Assembly (NCBI RefSeq): GCF_900105615.1
Contig: NZ_LT630003.1
Coordinates: forward strand, 2,976,001-3,040,000
Reading direction: 5' to 3'
Length of the DNA stretch: 64,000 nt
Source: Lacrimispora sphenoides JCM 1415
Lineage (GTDB): Bacteria; Bacillota; Clostridia; Lachnospirales; Lachnospiraceae
The position numbers and the translations under genes were made by a program. Below are positions 1 through 8,401 of the stretch, one piece after another; within the stretch, counting starts at the first letter, position 1; every line of letters starts with the position of its first letter. The notes beneath the pieces were generated by a model that saw only the letters and a program-made list of their open reading frames with translations, did not search any database and was not told where the DNA came from.

Positions 1-265
1 TCAAAATTGCATTCTCAGATGCTTTTCCTTCTCTTTTGTTGAAGCCGCCTGGGATCTTTCCTACGGCGTATAATTTTTCTTCGTATTCTACGCTCAGTGG
101 GAAGAAATCGATTCCGTCTCTTGGTTTGTCAGAAGCAGTTGCGGTAGCTAATACTACGGTATCGCCATAGTGCATAAGTGCTGCGCCGTTTGCCTGCTTT
201 GCTACTCTGCCGACATCAACGGTTAATGTTCTGCCGGCCAGTTCCATACTATAACTCTTGTACAT
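1..265 (-). CDS. pnp: Polynucleotide phosphorylase, N-terminal part (cut by window edge)
   Basis: The reverse strand from 265 encodes 88 residues beginning [19 protein letters not shown] and continuing with [19 protein letters not shown] and [17 protein letters not shown], the first RNase PH-like domain of PNPase. PNPase is a phosphorolytic 3'-5' exoribonuclease of the RNA degradation machinery. The start is set by AAAGGAG seven bases before the ATG. The gene runs off the left edge, so the catalytic second RNase PH domain and the KH and S1 domains are not visible. It lies downstream of rpsO in the same direction, the usual bacterial rpsO-pnp order. Confidence 0.95.
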   Translation of the reverse strand, partial: MYKSYSMELAGRTLTVDVGRVAKQANGAALMHYGDTVVLATATASDKPRDGIDFFPLSVEYEEKLYAVGKIPGGFNKREGKASENAIL

Positions 266-453
266 ACTGGTATCTCCTTTTACTGGATTGATATTTATAT
301 TAACAGTAGAAGACGCCGAAACTACTGATCTGCGCGCAATAATGAAAAAATGAGTTTGATTATGCGGCCCGCTGGGGGCATAAGCAGATTCTGCCTTGGG
401 CAGAATCCGCAGCCGCAAATTCGGGACTTTCAGTCCCTCATTCGCGGTTACTC

Positions 454-517
454 GCCAAGAGACTGGAAGGGGGCACGGATATGCTTGCATATCCGTGCCC
501 CCTTCCCGCCTCTTGGC
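454..517. repeat. Large GC-rich inverted repeat between rpsO and pnp
   Basis: A perfect 20-bp inverted repeat (465-484 and 487-506, two-base loop) is enclosed by a second arm pair GCCAAGAG / CTCTTGGC (454-461 and 510-517). As RNA it would form one long hairpin. There is no T-run on either side, so it is a poor intrinsic terminator. It may be an RNase processing or stabilising element between rpsO and pnp; in E. coli that interval is an RNase III site, but the role here is inference. Thirteen bases of one arm (463-475) recur exactly at 56851-56863. Confidence 0.6.
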
Positions 518-591
518 TCTGCTTATTACGCACACATCAGCGGTCTCGGGGAATGCTTCTACTTTTAATATTCTTTTCCTAATAGACAGAT

Positions 592-614
592 AGGGTGGAG
601 ATGTCCTCCACCCT
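592..614 (-). terminator. Hairpin after rpsO
   Basis: AGGGTGGAG and CTCCACCCT (592-600, 606-614) form a perfect 9-bp stem with a five-base loop immediately downstream of the rpsO stop. Only a weak T-rich stretch follows on the minus strand, so it may be a partial terminator that lets some transcripts reach pnp. Confidence 0.5.
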
Positions 615-624
615 AAATGGTTTA

Positions 625-891
625 TTATTTTCTGATTCCTAACTTCTCGATCAATGAACGATAGCCTTCTAAGTCTGACTTCTTTAAGTAATCAAGAAGA
701 CCCCTTCTCTGTCCAACCATCATCAGAAGTCCTCTTCTGGAATGATGATCTTTTGGGTTCTTCTGAAGATGATCCGTTAATTCTGTAATTCTTTCTGTCA
801 GAATTGCGATCTGTACTTCCGGTGAACCTGTGTCTCCGGCTTTTCTGCCAAATTCAGCGATGATAGCTGCTTTCTTTTCCTTTGAAATCAT
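625..891 (-). CDS. rpsO: 30S ribosomal protein S15
   Basis: An 88-residue protein beginning [17 protein letters not shown] with the conserved [17 protein letters not shown] and [20 protein letters not shown] segments, full length for S15. S15 binds 16S rRNA early in assembly of the small-subunit platform. The start follows AAAGGAGG with good spacing. It is transcribed ahead of pnp from a promoter near 988-1016. The ~70-base leader carries two copies of ATACCAAGTAT and could host S15 autoregulation, as is known for rpsO in other bacteria, but that was not demonstrated here. Confidence 0.98.
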   Translation of the reverse strand: MISKEKKAAIIAEFGRKAGDTGSPEVQIAILTERITELTDHLQKNPKDHHSRRGLLMMVGQRRGLLDYLKKSDLEGYRSLIEKLGIRK

Positions 892-926
892 GTTGATTTC
901 CTCCTTTAGTCTTAAAGTCTCACCTC

Positions 927-965
927 ATACCAAGTATTGGTTGGAGTATCCGAAATACCAAGTAT
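927..965 (-). promoter_or_regulatory. rpsO leader with repeated 11-mer, candidate S15 autoregulatory site
   Basis: ATACCAAGTAT occurs at 927-937 and 955-965 in the untranslated leader of rpsO, 28 bases apart. S15 represses its own mRNA through structured leaders in several bacterial lineages. The repeat is seen; the regulatory reading is inferred. Confidence 0.35.
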
Positions 966-987
966 CGGCGCGTATTTGTACTGATAC

Positions 988-1016
988 AGTTTACCACAGG
1001 GCAATATGGTTGTCAA
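988..1016 (-). promoter_or_regulatory. Sigma-A promoter of rpsO
   Basis: On the minus strand TTGACA (1011-1016) is followed by a 17-bp spacer and TAAACT (988-993), about 90 bases upstream of the rpsO start codon. Confidence 0.75.
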
Positions 1017-1115
1017 TTATTTCTAATAAATAACAACCGGCGAATTAATAATTAAAACCTCTGTTTATAATATACCTCAGATCGATTTATTATAATCACC
1101 CTGCAAACCCTTTCT

Positions 1116-2453
1116 TCAATAAATATTCCCCATTTTTTCCATATAAATTCCAAAATCCGTTTTTTTCATCTTCTTTATAAGCATTTTCTTTATTTCTGCC
1201 ATATCTGCCTTTACAAGCTTCTTCTCCTTCACCACACATTCCCCTGCAACGTATACGGCCTCCACATTGGAAGGATTGGCGCTGTAAACAAGGGCAGAAT
1301 AGGGATTGTAAACCGGAAACATGTTGGCAGAACAGGTTTCAACTAAAACAAGATCCGCCTGCTTTCCCGGTTCCAGGGAACCTGTATGGTCATAAAGGCC
1401 AAGGGCCTTTGTTCCCAGATCCGTAGCCATTGACACAATGGTTTCCGCCGGAAATGCGCTCCGGTCTCTGGTTTCATTTTTATGAAAATCGGCACAAAGC
1501 TTCATTTGCGTAAAAATATCAAGAGTGTTTCCGCTTGCAGGGCCATCCGTTCCAAGGCCTACCTGGATTCCCATCCGAAGCATGGAGCTTACCGGTGCCA
1601 CGCCCTTTGCCGCCTTTGTATTGGAGCCGATGCAGTGAGCCACCCTTGCTTCCCGTTCCTTTAAAAGCAAAAGATCCTCTTCCTCCATATGAATGCAGTG
1701 GGCTGCCAGAGTCTCTTTTCCCAATACACCGATGCTGTCCAAATACTGAACCGGGGACATGCCGTATTCCTTCCGGAAATAATCCATTTCATAATCCATT
1801 TCCGCCGTATGTAAAGTAAAAGGAACCTTTAAAGACGAATCCAGACGGTAGGCTTCCAAAAGCAGTGTTTTCCCGCAGGTATTAGTTCCATGAGGAGCAA
1901 TGCAGGCTGATATACGGGGATTGGACTGATATTTTTTTATCAATTCTTCCCCATAAGCCAATGCCTGATAAGGATCACTGAAATCGCAGGCACCTTCTTC
2001 CATCACTGTCTGCCCTGCAATCCCTCTCATTCCCATCTCATCCATGGCCCTTGCCGCTTCTTCCTCAAAATAATACATATCAAGGGCTGTGGTCACGCCG
2101 CCAAGGAGCATCTCCCCTGCCGCGTAGCGGGAAGACAGGTATACAAGCTCTTCATCCATGGCCTTTTGCTCCATTGGCAGCAAAAATACCCGGAGCCGGT
2201 CCTTGCAGTCATCCCCAAGACCACGGAAAGGAATCATCCCCATATGCGTGTGAAGATTCACCATTCCCGGCATCAGGATGCCGTTCTTTCCGTCCACTGT
2301 CACCGTATCCAAATGCCAGGCTTCTTCCGGTAAATCCTTCATGCCTCCTACCGCTGTGATGATATCATTTTCAAACATCACAAAACCCGGATCGTGAATT
2401 TCCCTCTGTTCATTCATTGTTACCACAGTTACATTAATGATTATTGTTCTCAC
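1116..2453 (-). CDS. Amidohydrolase of the MTA/SAH deaminase family
   Basis: A metal-dependent amidohydrolase of about 445 residues. The HTH metal motif is at about residues 68-70; HTAEM, the AHC and VAHC histidine segments and GLGTDGPASGNTLD follow in the order typical of 5-methylthioadenosine / S-adenosylhomocysteine / 5'-deoxyadenosine deaminases. The open frame extends 69 codons further upstream, but that part is made of intergenic repeats and is unlikely to be translated; the GTG at 2453, preceded by GGAAAAGG, gives the family's normal length. It is the last gene of the operon, after adenine deaminase. Expected reaction: hydrolytic deamination of an adenine-containing nucleoside. Exact substrate is not readable from sequence; guanine or other aminohydrolase activity is possible. 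Confidence 0.8.
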   Translation of the reverse strand: MRTIIINVTVVTMNEQREIHDPGFVMFENDIITAVGGMKDLPEEAWHLDTVTVDGKNGILMPGMVNLHTHMGMIPFRGLGDDCKDRLRVFLLPMEQKAMDEELVYLSSRYAAGEMLLGGVTTALDMYYFEEEAARAMDEMGMRGIAGQTVMEEGACDFSDPYQALAYGEELIKKYQSNPRISACIAPHGTNTCGKTLLLEAYRLDSSLKVPFTLHTAEMDYEMDYFRKEYGMSPVQYLDSIGVLGKETLAAHCIHMEEEDLLLLKEREARVAHCIGSNTKAAKGVAPVSSMLRMGIQVGLGTDGPASGNTLDIFTQMKLCADFHKNETRDRSAFPAETIVSMATDLGTKALGLYDHTGSLEPGKQADLVLVETCSANMFPVYNPYSALVYSANPSNVEAVYVAGECVVKEKKLVKADMAEIKKMLIKKMKKTDFGIYMEKMGNIY

Positions 2454-2470
2454 ATTTATCAACCTTTTCC

Positions 2471-2670
2471 TTATTACTGCCCGTTTTTTTGGCATAAAGG
2501 GATACCCGGCAGGTGTTTCCTGATTACTGCCCATGATTGTGGCATAAAGGTACATCCGACGGGTCTTCCTGATTACTGCCCATAATTTTGGTACAACGGT
2601 ACACCCGACGGGTGATACCTTATTTTTGCCCAAATTGAGGAGACATAAAGGCACACCCATTGGCTGTCTC
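2471..2670 (-). repeat. Four tandem imperfect ~50-bp repeats
   Basis: Four units start near 2471, 2521, 2570 and 2620. Each has a TTATTACTGCCC-like start, a short variable loop, GGCATAAAGG or a variant, a CCCG(G/A)CGGGT-type segment and TTTCCT-like end. They sit between ade and the amidohydrolase gene. Related units occur at 28251-28354 and 59600-59697, with a partial one near 5527. The GCCC/GGGC and ACCC/GGGT pairs can form small stems, better preserved in the 28-kb copies. Confidence 0.75.
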
Positions 2671-2681
2671 TGTATTATTTT

Positions 2682-4397
2682 TTAAGACTCGTATTTTTCT
2701 ACCAAAGGAACCCTTTGCTTCGTCATTACATCAAACAGGCCCTTATCGCTTATCTTTAATTCCGGGGAAACCAGCAGTGTCAGGGTGGAAATGGACATGA
2801 TGACATTGCTGTTCACATACCCCATGGCCTCGATTTCCTCCCGCACCTCAGCCAGTTCCTCTGAAAGCTTTGGGAGACTTCCGTCGGAGAGGATTCCTCC
2901 TACGGGAAGGGCTGCAGAAGCTGTGATTTTACCGCCCCGGGCTGTTACATAACCGCCCTGCATATGAACCACCCGGTTCTGGGCAAGCACCATATCCTCC
3001 ACTGAATTTCCAAGCACAAGCAGATTATGGCTGTCATGACTCCAGGTGGTTGCCACCGCTCCGGGAGACTTTAAGGCATGCTCCACAAGCCCATAGGAAA
3101 CATTTCCTGTCTTTCCGTAGCGTTCAAATACCATTGCCAGGGAAAGCCCTGCCTCCTGCCAGCATATGCAGCGGTTCCTGACAGGAATTTCCCTTTTCAC
3201 ATGCTTAACCCTTGTTCCAAAATCCTGAATCTCCATGACATTTACGGTTGCTGTTCCCTCCCGTATCTCGCACCGGTTCAGTTTAAAATCGGAAGCCAGA
3301 GCCAGGCGGCATTTTACAGACTGGTAAAAATGGTCCGGGAAAACTGCTTTTGGAGAATCCGGACTTTTTATATGCTGTTTTCCGTTTTTATAAACCGCAG
3401 AAGGGCAAAAGCTTACCAGATCATCAAGTACAACGAAATCCGCCAGCTTTCCGGGCGCAATCATTCCCCTGTCATCAAGGCCCATTCTCCGTGCAGGTGT
3501 AAGGGTCCCACAGTAAATAGCCTTCTCTGCCGGCATTCCCTGCTCCACAGCCAATTTAAGGATCTGGTTTAAATGGCCCTTTGCCAGATGATCCGGCATG
3601 GTATCATCTGTTACAAGAGCCACATTTTCATAAAGACCATGGGATACCACCGTTTCAACCACATCAGGTGTCAGGGATTTTGCCTGAAGTTCCAGAAACA
3701 TGCCCATGTCCGTCTTTTCCAGAACTGACTCTGGGGTCTGCTGGGTATGGTCTGCATCCACACCGCCCCGGATAAAGCCTGCCAGCGCTTCTCCTGACAG
3801 GGCAGGGCAATGCCCCTCGATCTTCAGCCTGCGGTCCCCGTTTTGACACAGCCTGATAATGCGTTTGATCAGGGTATCTTCCCCGGAAACTAAGTCTGAA
3901 TCATTCATCACCTCTCCAAGGCAGATGACTTTATCCTCTTTTAGAAGCTCCCGGACCTCTTCTTCCCTGATTTGCCCGCCTGAGGTTTCTAAGCTGCTTC
4001 CGGTGGAAGGAACACTTGATGGAATCCCGTAATAAATATCCAGCTCCGTATCCTGTTCCATAAAGCTTTTTATTCCTTCTAACCCGAATACATTGGCGAT
4101 CTCGTGAGGGTCAGCCACCACACAGGTAACTCCCCAGGGCAGGGCCGCCCTGGAAAACTCTCCCGGATATGTCATGGAGCTTTCGATATGCATATGAATA
4201 TCGATCAGTCCCGGTATAAAATATTTTCCTGTACCATCCACCACACATTCAGCCTCATAAGGAATTTTGTTCCCATAATAGGAGGAAGGGGAAATGTCGT
4301 AAAACCTTTCCCCTACAACCGCAATGTCCATTTTTTCAAAGCATTGCCTGTATGTCCGGTAGACCCATCCATTTTGAACAAGTAAGTCAACCTTCAT
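2682..4397 (-). CDS. ade: Adenine deaminase
   Basis: A 571-residue amidohydrolase matching bacterial Ade: IPGLIDIHMHIESS near residues 50-65, DPHEIANVFG, GEVMNDSDL, EGHCP, DADHT and the C-terminal GGKI...LPVGGILSD region. Ade converts adenine to hypoxanthine and ammonia with a metal centre, feeding purine salvage. The first in-frame ATG (4451) would overlap the preceding gene; ATG 4397, 13 bases after the binding-protein gene and behind AGAGGG, is the better start and gives a length close to Bacillus Ade (about 577). It sits in one operon with a PotABCD-type importer and another amidohydrolase, suggesting imported purine compounds are deaminated. Confidence 0.93.
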   Translation of the reverse strand: MKVDLLVQNGWVYRTYRQCFEKMDIAVVGERFYDISPSSYYGNKIPYEAECVVDGTGKYFIPGLIDIHMHIESSMTYPGEFSRAALPWGVTCVVADPHEIANVFGLEGIKSFMEQDTELDIYYGIPSSVPSTGSSLETSGGQIREEEVRELLKEDKVICLGEVMNDSDLVSGEDTLIKRIIRLCQNGDRRLKIEGHCPALSGEALAGFIRGGVDADHTQQTPESVLEKTDMGMFLELQAKSLTPDVVETVVSHGLYENVALVTDDTMPDHLAKGHLNQILKLAVEQGMPAEKAIYCGTLTPARRMGLDDRGMIAPGKLADFVVLDDLVSFCPSAVYKNGKQHIKSPDSPKAVFPDHFYQSVKCRLALASDFKLNRCEIREGTATVNVMEIQDFGTRVKHVKREIPVRNRCICWQEAGLSLAMVFERYGKTGNVSYGLVEHALKSPGAVATTWSHDSHNLLVLGNSVEDMVLAQNRVVHMQGGYVTARGGKITASAALPVGGILSDGSLPKLSEELAEVREEIEAMGYVNSNVIMSISTLTLLVSPELKISDKGLFDVMTKQRVPLVEKYES

Positions 4398-4410
4398 TTT
4401 CCCTCTGTCC

Positions 4411-5475
4411 TTAATTATTGATTGTTCGGTTCCACTGATCAATCCAATCACTTAAGACCGGATTGACAAAGGAATAATCTAACACCTTTGCACTCTCTGC
4501 CGCAGGGCCATATGTCATATTTGCCGAATCTTCCTTGGAAACCTCCACCTGGTTATTGGTAGGTGCTTCATTTAAAGCCTTGGTGGTTTTATCCTGAAGC
4601 TCTTTGCTTAAACGGTAATTGATGTATGCGTAAGCCAGTTCCTTGTCTTTGCAGTTCTTGGTAATGCTGATGGTATTGAAATTTGCATAAGTAACGTCAG
4701 GAGTCACATACACCAGATCCGGGTTTGCCTCATTAATGGTAGGAACACCGAAGTCGCCTACGATGGCAGCCTTGATTTCCCCGGAAGTAAACATATTGAT
4801 TAAGTCCGAAGACTTTGCATAGGTCTTTACAAGGTTTGGCTTTAATTCCTCCAATGCCTCAAATGCGGCCGCTCCATTGTCACTGGTCACATCAACGCCC
4901 TTGTAATCGCTTGCCATATAAACCATGGCAGGACCAAAGGTAGTCGTGATATCCGGAATGGCAACGCTTCCTTCCAGCTCTGCCTTCCATAAATCATCAA
5001 AGCTCTTAATCTCAAAGCCCACTGCTTCCGGATCATACATAATGCCGATGCTGTTGATGGTATAGGCAATTCCCTGTCCGGCGTCCGCCATGGTCTTTGC
5101 CGCTTTGATCAGATACTGGCTGTTCTCGATCTTACTTAAATCCAGAGGCTCAAATAAGTCCTCTTCGATTCCCTTTGCCGTCATGGCCTGGGACAGCTCG
5201 ATTACGTCAATGGTGGTTTGTGCGTCAGCAGAAAGCTTTGTATAACGCTCATTGGTACTACCTGTCTCTGTAACGATCTTGCAGTTGTACTGGTCCTCAA
5301 AGGGCTTGTACACCTCTTCCTCAGAAATATCTTCGCTTAAACCGTAAGTGGATAACACCAGTTTCTTTTCTTCTGAACCGCTCTTTTTCTCTCCTGCCGT
5401 TCCCGTAGATCCGGCACCGCCGCAGCCCGTAAGTACAATGGCTGCACACAGGGATAATGCCAATACTTTCTTCAT
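4411..5475 (-). CDS. PotD-type ABC substrate-binding lipoprotein
   Basis: A periplasmic-binding-fold protein of about 354 residues with a lipoprotein signal (MKKVLALSLCAAIVLTGCGG; lipobox LTGC) and the spermidine/putrescine-binding family pattern (LSTYGLSEDISEEEVYKPFEDQYNCKI at the start, YINYRLSKELQDKTT late). ATG 5475 is preferred over 5481 because of its distance from AGAGAGG. It captures substrate outside the membrane for the permeases encoded upstream. Polyamine, opine or nucleobase substrates are possible; placement directly before ade favours a purine-related ligand, which is inference. Confidence 0.88.
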   Translation of the reverse strand: MKKVLALSLCAAIVLTGCGGAGSTGTAGEKKSGSEEKKLVLSTYGLSEDISEEEVYKPFEDQYNCKIVTETGSTNERYTKLSADAQTTIDVIELSQAMTAKGIEEDLFEPLDLSKIENSQYLIKAAKTMADAGQGIAYTINSIGIMYDPEAVGFEIKSFDDLWKAELEGSVAIPDITTTFGPAMVYMASDYKGVDVTSDNGAAAFEALEELKPNLVKTYAKSSDLINMFTSGEIKAAIVGDFGVPTINEANPDLVYVTPDVTYANFNTISITKNCKDKELAYAYINYRLSKELQDKTTKALNEAPTNNQVEVSKEDSANMTYGPAAESAKVLDYSFVNPVLSDWIDQWNRTINN

Positions 5476-5526
5476 AATCATGATCCTCTCTTTTTTATAA
5501 TTGACCGGCTGTATCAGCCGCAGTTA

Positions 5527-5556
5527 CCTTATTACTGTCCATGTCCTCTGGCATAT
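5527..5556 (-). repeat. Partial copy of the ~50-bp intergenic repeat
   Basis: CCTTATTACTGTCCATG followed by CTCTGGCATA resembles the first half of the units at 2471-2670. It lies in the 86-base gap between the ATPase and binding-protein genes; the second half is missing. Confidence 0.4.
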
Positions 5557-5561
5557 TGCTT

Positions 5562-6596
5562 TTAATTCACAAGAATCAGCTTTGATTCCGGCAGATAAAG
5601 GCGGATCCGGCTGCCCTCTTCATAAGCTTCTTCTGCCGGCCTGTTTACCAGGAACTTTCCGGCAGCGGTAAGAACCTCATACTGATAACCCTTACCAAGA
5701 AATGTGCGGACACCTACCGTACCTTCCAGGATATTGTTATCCTGTCCTTCTTCTGCCACCCGGATATCCTCCGGACGAATGGTGCCGGTACAGGTGCCAT
5801 CCCTGTGTGTATTTTCTACGTTAAATACTGCGCCGGTCTCCGTTTTATATACATCTCCCTGTCTCTTTAAAGGAAGAAAATTCTCAAAACCAATAAATCT
5901 TGCAACAAATTCCGTATTTGGCCTTTGATAAATATTTTCCGGCGTGTCAAACTGTTCGATCACTCCCTGATTCATAACCGCCACCTTATCTGAGATGGAG
6001 AAGCACTCCTCCTGGTCATGGGTGACAAATAAGGTGGTAATGCCAAGCTTTTTCTGGATCCTCTTAATCTCCATACGCATATTGATGCGCAGCTTTGCAT
6101 CTAAGTTGCTTAAAGGCTCATCAAGGAGAAGAAGCTTCGGTTCAATTACTAACGCCCTGGCAAGGGCCACCCTCTGTCTCTGCCCGCCGGACATCTGCTG
6201 GGGAAAGCGCCCGCGAAGTTCCGTAAGACCGCAGACCTCCAGGATCTGATCCACTTTTTTATCAATTTCCGCTTTATCAAGCTTTCTCATCTTAAGCCCA
6301 AATGCCACATTGTCATATACGCTTAAATGGGGAAACAGGGCATAGCTTTGAAATACAATTCCAAAATTCCTCTTGTGGACCGGAACCTTGGTAAGGTCCG
6401 CGCCATCCAGAGCGAAAACTCCATTCTGGGGCTCAATAAACCCTGCTACCACCCGAAGGGTCGTAGTCTTTCCGCAGCCGCTTGGCCCCAAAAGGGAAAC
6501 CAGCTCCCCTTCCTGCACTTCCAAATTCAATCCCTTTAAAATCTGTTTCTTCTTATCATAGCAGACATCAATATCCTGCAGTGTCATATACGCCAT
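5562..6596 (-). CDS. PotA-type ABC transporter ATPase
   Basis: A 344-residue ABC ATPase: Walker A GPSGCGKTT (37-45), Q-loop Q83, signature MSGGQ (135-139), Walker B LLLLDEP (155-161), H-loop H193, then a TOBE-like C-terminal region from about 240. This architecture is that of polyamine/iron/putative nucleobase importers. GGAGGAGAAACC precedes the ATG. It powers the two permeases encoded immediately upstream and is followed by the binding protein. Confidence 0.92.
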   Translation of the reverse strand: MAYMTLQDIDVCYDKKKQILKGLNLEVQEGELVSLLGPSGCGKTTTLRVVAGFIEPQNGVFALDGADLTKVPVHKRNFGIVFQSYALFPHLSVYDNVAFGLKMRKLDKAEIDKKVDQILEVCGLTELRGRFPQQMSGGQRQRVALARALVIEPKLLLLDEPLSNLDAKLRINMRMEIKRIQKKLGITTLFVTHDQEECFSISDKVAVMNQGVIEQFDTPENIYQRPNTEFVARFIGFENFLPLKRQGDVYKTETGAVFNVENTHRDGTCTGTIRPEDIRVAEEGQDNNILEGTVGVRTFLGKGYQYEVLTAAGKFLVNRPAEEAYEEGSRIRLYLPESKLILVN

Positions 6597-6607
6597 GGTT
6601 TCTCCTC

Positions 6608-7390
6608 CTATTTTGCCAAAGCTGCAATTCCCAGTGTCTTATCAACAATTACCATAATAAGGACCGTTACGGCCATTAAAAGCACGGATACCGCCGATAC
6701 GGTGGGATCATAATTATATTCGATGTAACCCATGAGAGTCGCCGGGAAGGTAGACACACCGGGACCGGAGAGAAACATGGAAACCGGAATGTTATTAAAG
6801 GAGTTAATAAAAGCCAGCATAAAGGCAGCGGAGATTCCCGATGTGATATTAGGCAGTACCACACGGAAAAATGCCCCCGTCTTTGTGCACCCCAGACTCC
6901 AGGCCGCCTCTTCCACCGAAAAATCGAACTGGTCCAGACTGGAGCCGACCACCCGGATCACATAGGGCAGTGTCACCATAAAATGCCCGGCCAAAAGTCC
7001 GGCAAACACTGGAACTCTTAAAGTCAGAACCAGAAACTGATAGAGCACGAAGCCGATTACGATTCCAGGCACAATGGTCGGGGAAAGGAACACGGATTTT
7101 AGAATCCCCTTTCCTTTTATGCCGGACCTTGCCAGCGCATAAGCAGCCGGAATCCCTGCAATCAGGGCGGCCACGGTCGCAAGCAGAGCGATTTCCAAAC
7201 TGGTCAGGAAGGAAACCCGGAAGGACTTTAATGCAAATACATTGACAAACCACCGAAAAGAGAAAGAGTCAATGGGAAAGGTGATGGCACTGCCCTCCCC
7301 AAAAGCGGTCACAGTAATGATGACAAGCGGCAGAACCAAAAACAGAAACACGATCACAGCAAAAGCAGTCAGCATTTTATTCTTACGCAT
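6608..7390 (-). CDS. PotC-type ABC permease
   Basis: An integral membrane protein of about 260 residues with roughly six hydrophobic segments, beginning MRKNKMLTAFAVIVFLFLVLPL, with the EEAAWSLGCTKTGAFFRVVLP coupling-helix (EAA) motif typical of BPD-type permeases. ATG 7390 behind GAGGAGG is the likely start; it overlaps the end of the preceding permease gene by eight bases, implying translational coupling. Confidence 0.9.
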   Translation of the reverse strand: MRKNKMLTAFAVIVFLFLVLPLVIITVTAFGEGSAITFPIDSFSFRWFVNVFALKSFRVSFLTSLEIALLATVAALIAGIPAAYALARSGIKGKGILKSVFLSPTIVPGIVIGFVLYQFLVLTLRVPVFAGLLAGHFMVTLPYVIRVVGSSLDQFDFSVEEAAWSLGCTKTGAFFRVVLPNITSGISAAFMLAFINSFNNIPVSMFLSGPGVSTFPATLMGYIEYNYDPTVSAVSVLLMAVTVLIMVIVDKTLGIAALAK

Positions 7391-8216
7391 GATTTCCTCC
7401 TCTTCTGTCCAGTCTGGCTGACAGGGCATTTAAACCTTTGATCACAGCCAGGGTCGTGGCGATCATGATCAGGGAAATAACTGCGGCCCCATTCCAGTCT
7501 CCCACACTCATAGCCCTCTGGTAGATGAAGGTGGCAAGAACCATATGTTTATTGCCGCCAAGCAGCTGAGGCGTCGTATAGGCCGTCAAGGTTCCGGTAA
7601 ATACCAGAATGCCTCCAACGATAATTCCTGGAAGACTTATGGGGAAAATCACCTTCATAAAGGCCTTGAACCGGTCCGCCCCCAGGCTGAGTGCCGCTTC
7701 CATCATGTCATCCTCAATATTTTCCATAATACCGGCCACTGTAACGATCATCAGGGGAAGAAATAAATAAACGGAACCAATGATAATGGCAAAATCCGTG
7801 TATAGCAGTTTCGCAGGCTTTTCCACAAGACCGGCCGCCATAAGAAACCGGTTAATAATACCGTTGCTTCCTAAAATATTAATCCAGGCAAAGCTTCTGA
7901 TGACAGAATTGGTCATCAGGGGAAAAATGGAAACAGACAGCAAAATCCCTCTCCACTTCTTCTGGCACCGGCTGATAAAATATGCAGTCGGTACTCCTGC
8001 TGCCATGCAGACAGCCGTAGTGATGAACGCAACCTTAACCGTTCTCATAAAAATCTTAAGATAATACTCATCCTGAAAAAACTCCACATAGGCGCTGAAC
8101 GGATAGTCTCCGGTATGAAAAGACGGAATCAGTACCCTTAAAAGCGGTAAAAACAGACACACTGCCAGCATTACAAGCCCTGGCACCACCATGATAAATG
8201 CACTACTTTTCTTCAT
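7383..8216 (-). CDS. PotB-type ABC permease
   Basis: A 277-residue membrane protein with the EAA motif MMEAALSLGADRFKAFMKVIFP and six predicted hydrophobic helices. First gene of the importer-deaminase operon, 70-80 bases downstream of a strong promoter (8299-8327) and preceded by GGGGAGG. Together with the second permease it forms the heterodimeric channel of the importer. Confidence 0.9.
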   Translation of the reverse strand: MKKSSAFIMVVPGLVMLAVCLFLPLLRVLIPSFHTGDYPFSAYVEFFQDEYYLKIFMRTVKVAFITTAVCMAAGVPTAYFISRCQKKWRGILLSVSIFPLMTNSVIRSFAWINILGSNGIINRFLMAAGLVEKPAKLLYTDFAIIIGSVYLFLPLMIVTVAGIMENIEDDMMEAALSLGADRFKAFMKVIFPISLPGIIVGGILVFTGTLTAYTTPQLLGGNKHMVLATFIYQRAMSVGDWNGAAVISLIMIATTLAVIKGLNALSARLDRRGGNHA

Positions 8217-8251
8217 CTGGACCTCCCCATGCTTTTTACGTCAATGATTAT

Positions 8252-8275
8252 GAACTTATTATTACTTATAAGTTC
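8252..8275. promoter_or_regulatory. Candidate LysR operator
   Basis: Perfect inverted repeat GAACTTAT-N8-ATAAGTTC in the intergenic region between the importer operon and the divergent LysR gene. It lies just downstream of the operon promoter. Size and location fit a LysR-type binding site, though it lacks proof. Confidence 0.5.
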
Positions 8276-8298
8276 TGTTAATTTATGTCTATACTTTT

Positions 8299-8327
8299 AT
8301 TATAATTTATGATATACTGTACGTCAA
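8299..8327 (-). promoter_or_regulatory. Sigma-A promoter of the importer-deaminase operon
   Basis: Minus-strand TTGACG (8322-8327), 17-bp spacer, TATAAT (8299-8304), placing the start of transcription roughly 75 bases before the first permease gene. Confidence 0.8.
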
Positions 8328-8401
8328 ATACATATAATCTATATTTTCTATGCATTAAAGCTATAAGAGAACGCCATCACCTGCACAAAGGGGGAATATT
8401 T

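Larger units (their letters stand above)
266..624. other. rpsO-pnp intergenic region with two hairpins
   Basis: This 359-base gap holds no credible gene; the short plus-strand reading frames here overlap inverted repeats. It contains a compact hairpin at 592-614 just after rpsO and a much larger GC-rich palindrome at 454-517. The DNA around 358-410, with a GGGGGCATAAG stretch, resembles a decayed copy of the intergenic repeat family seen elsewhere in the window. No clear promoter for pnp was found, so pnp may depend on read-through from rpsO; this is an inference. Confidence 0.5.

Noticed and set aside
350..593. Two plus-strand frames in the rpsO-pnp gap
   Set aside because: They run through a large inverted repeat and lack ribosome sites and homology.
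2471..2670. CRISPR array
   Set aside because: Units are contiguous imperfect repeats without spacers, and no cas genes are present.
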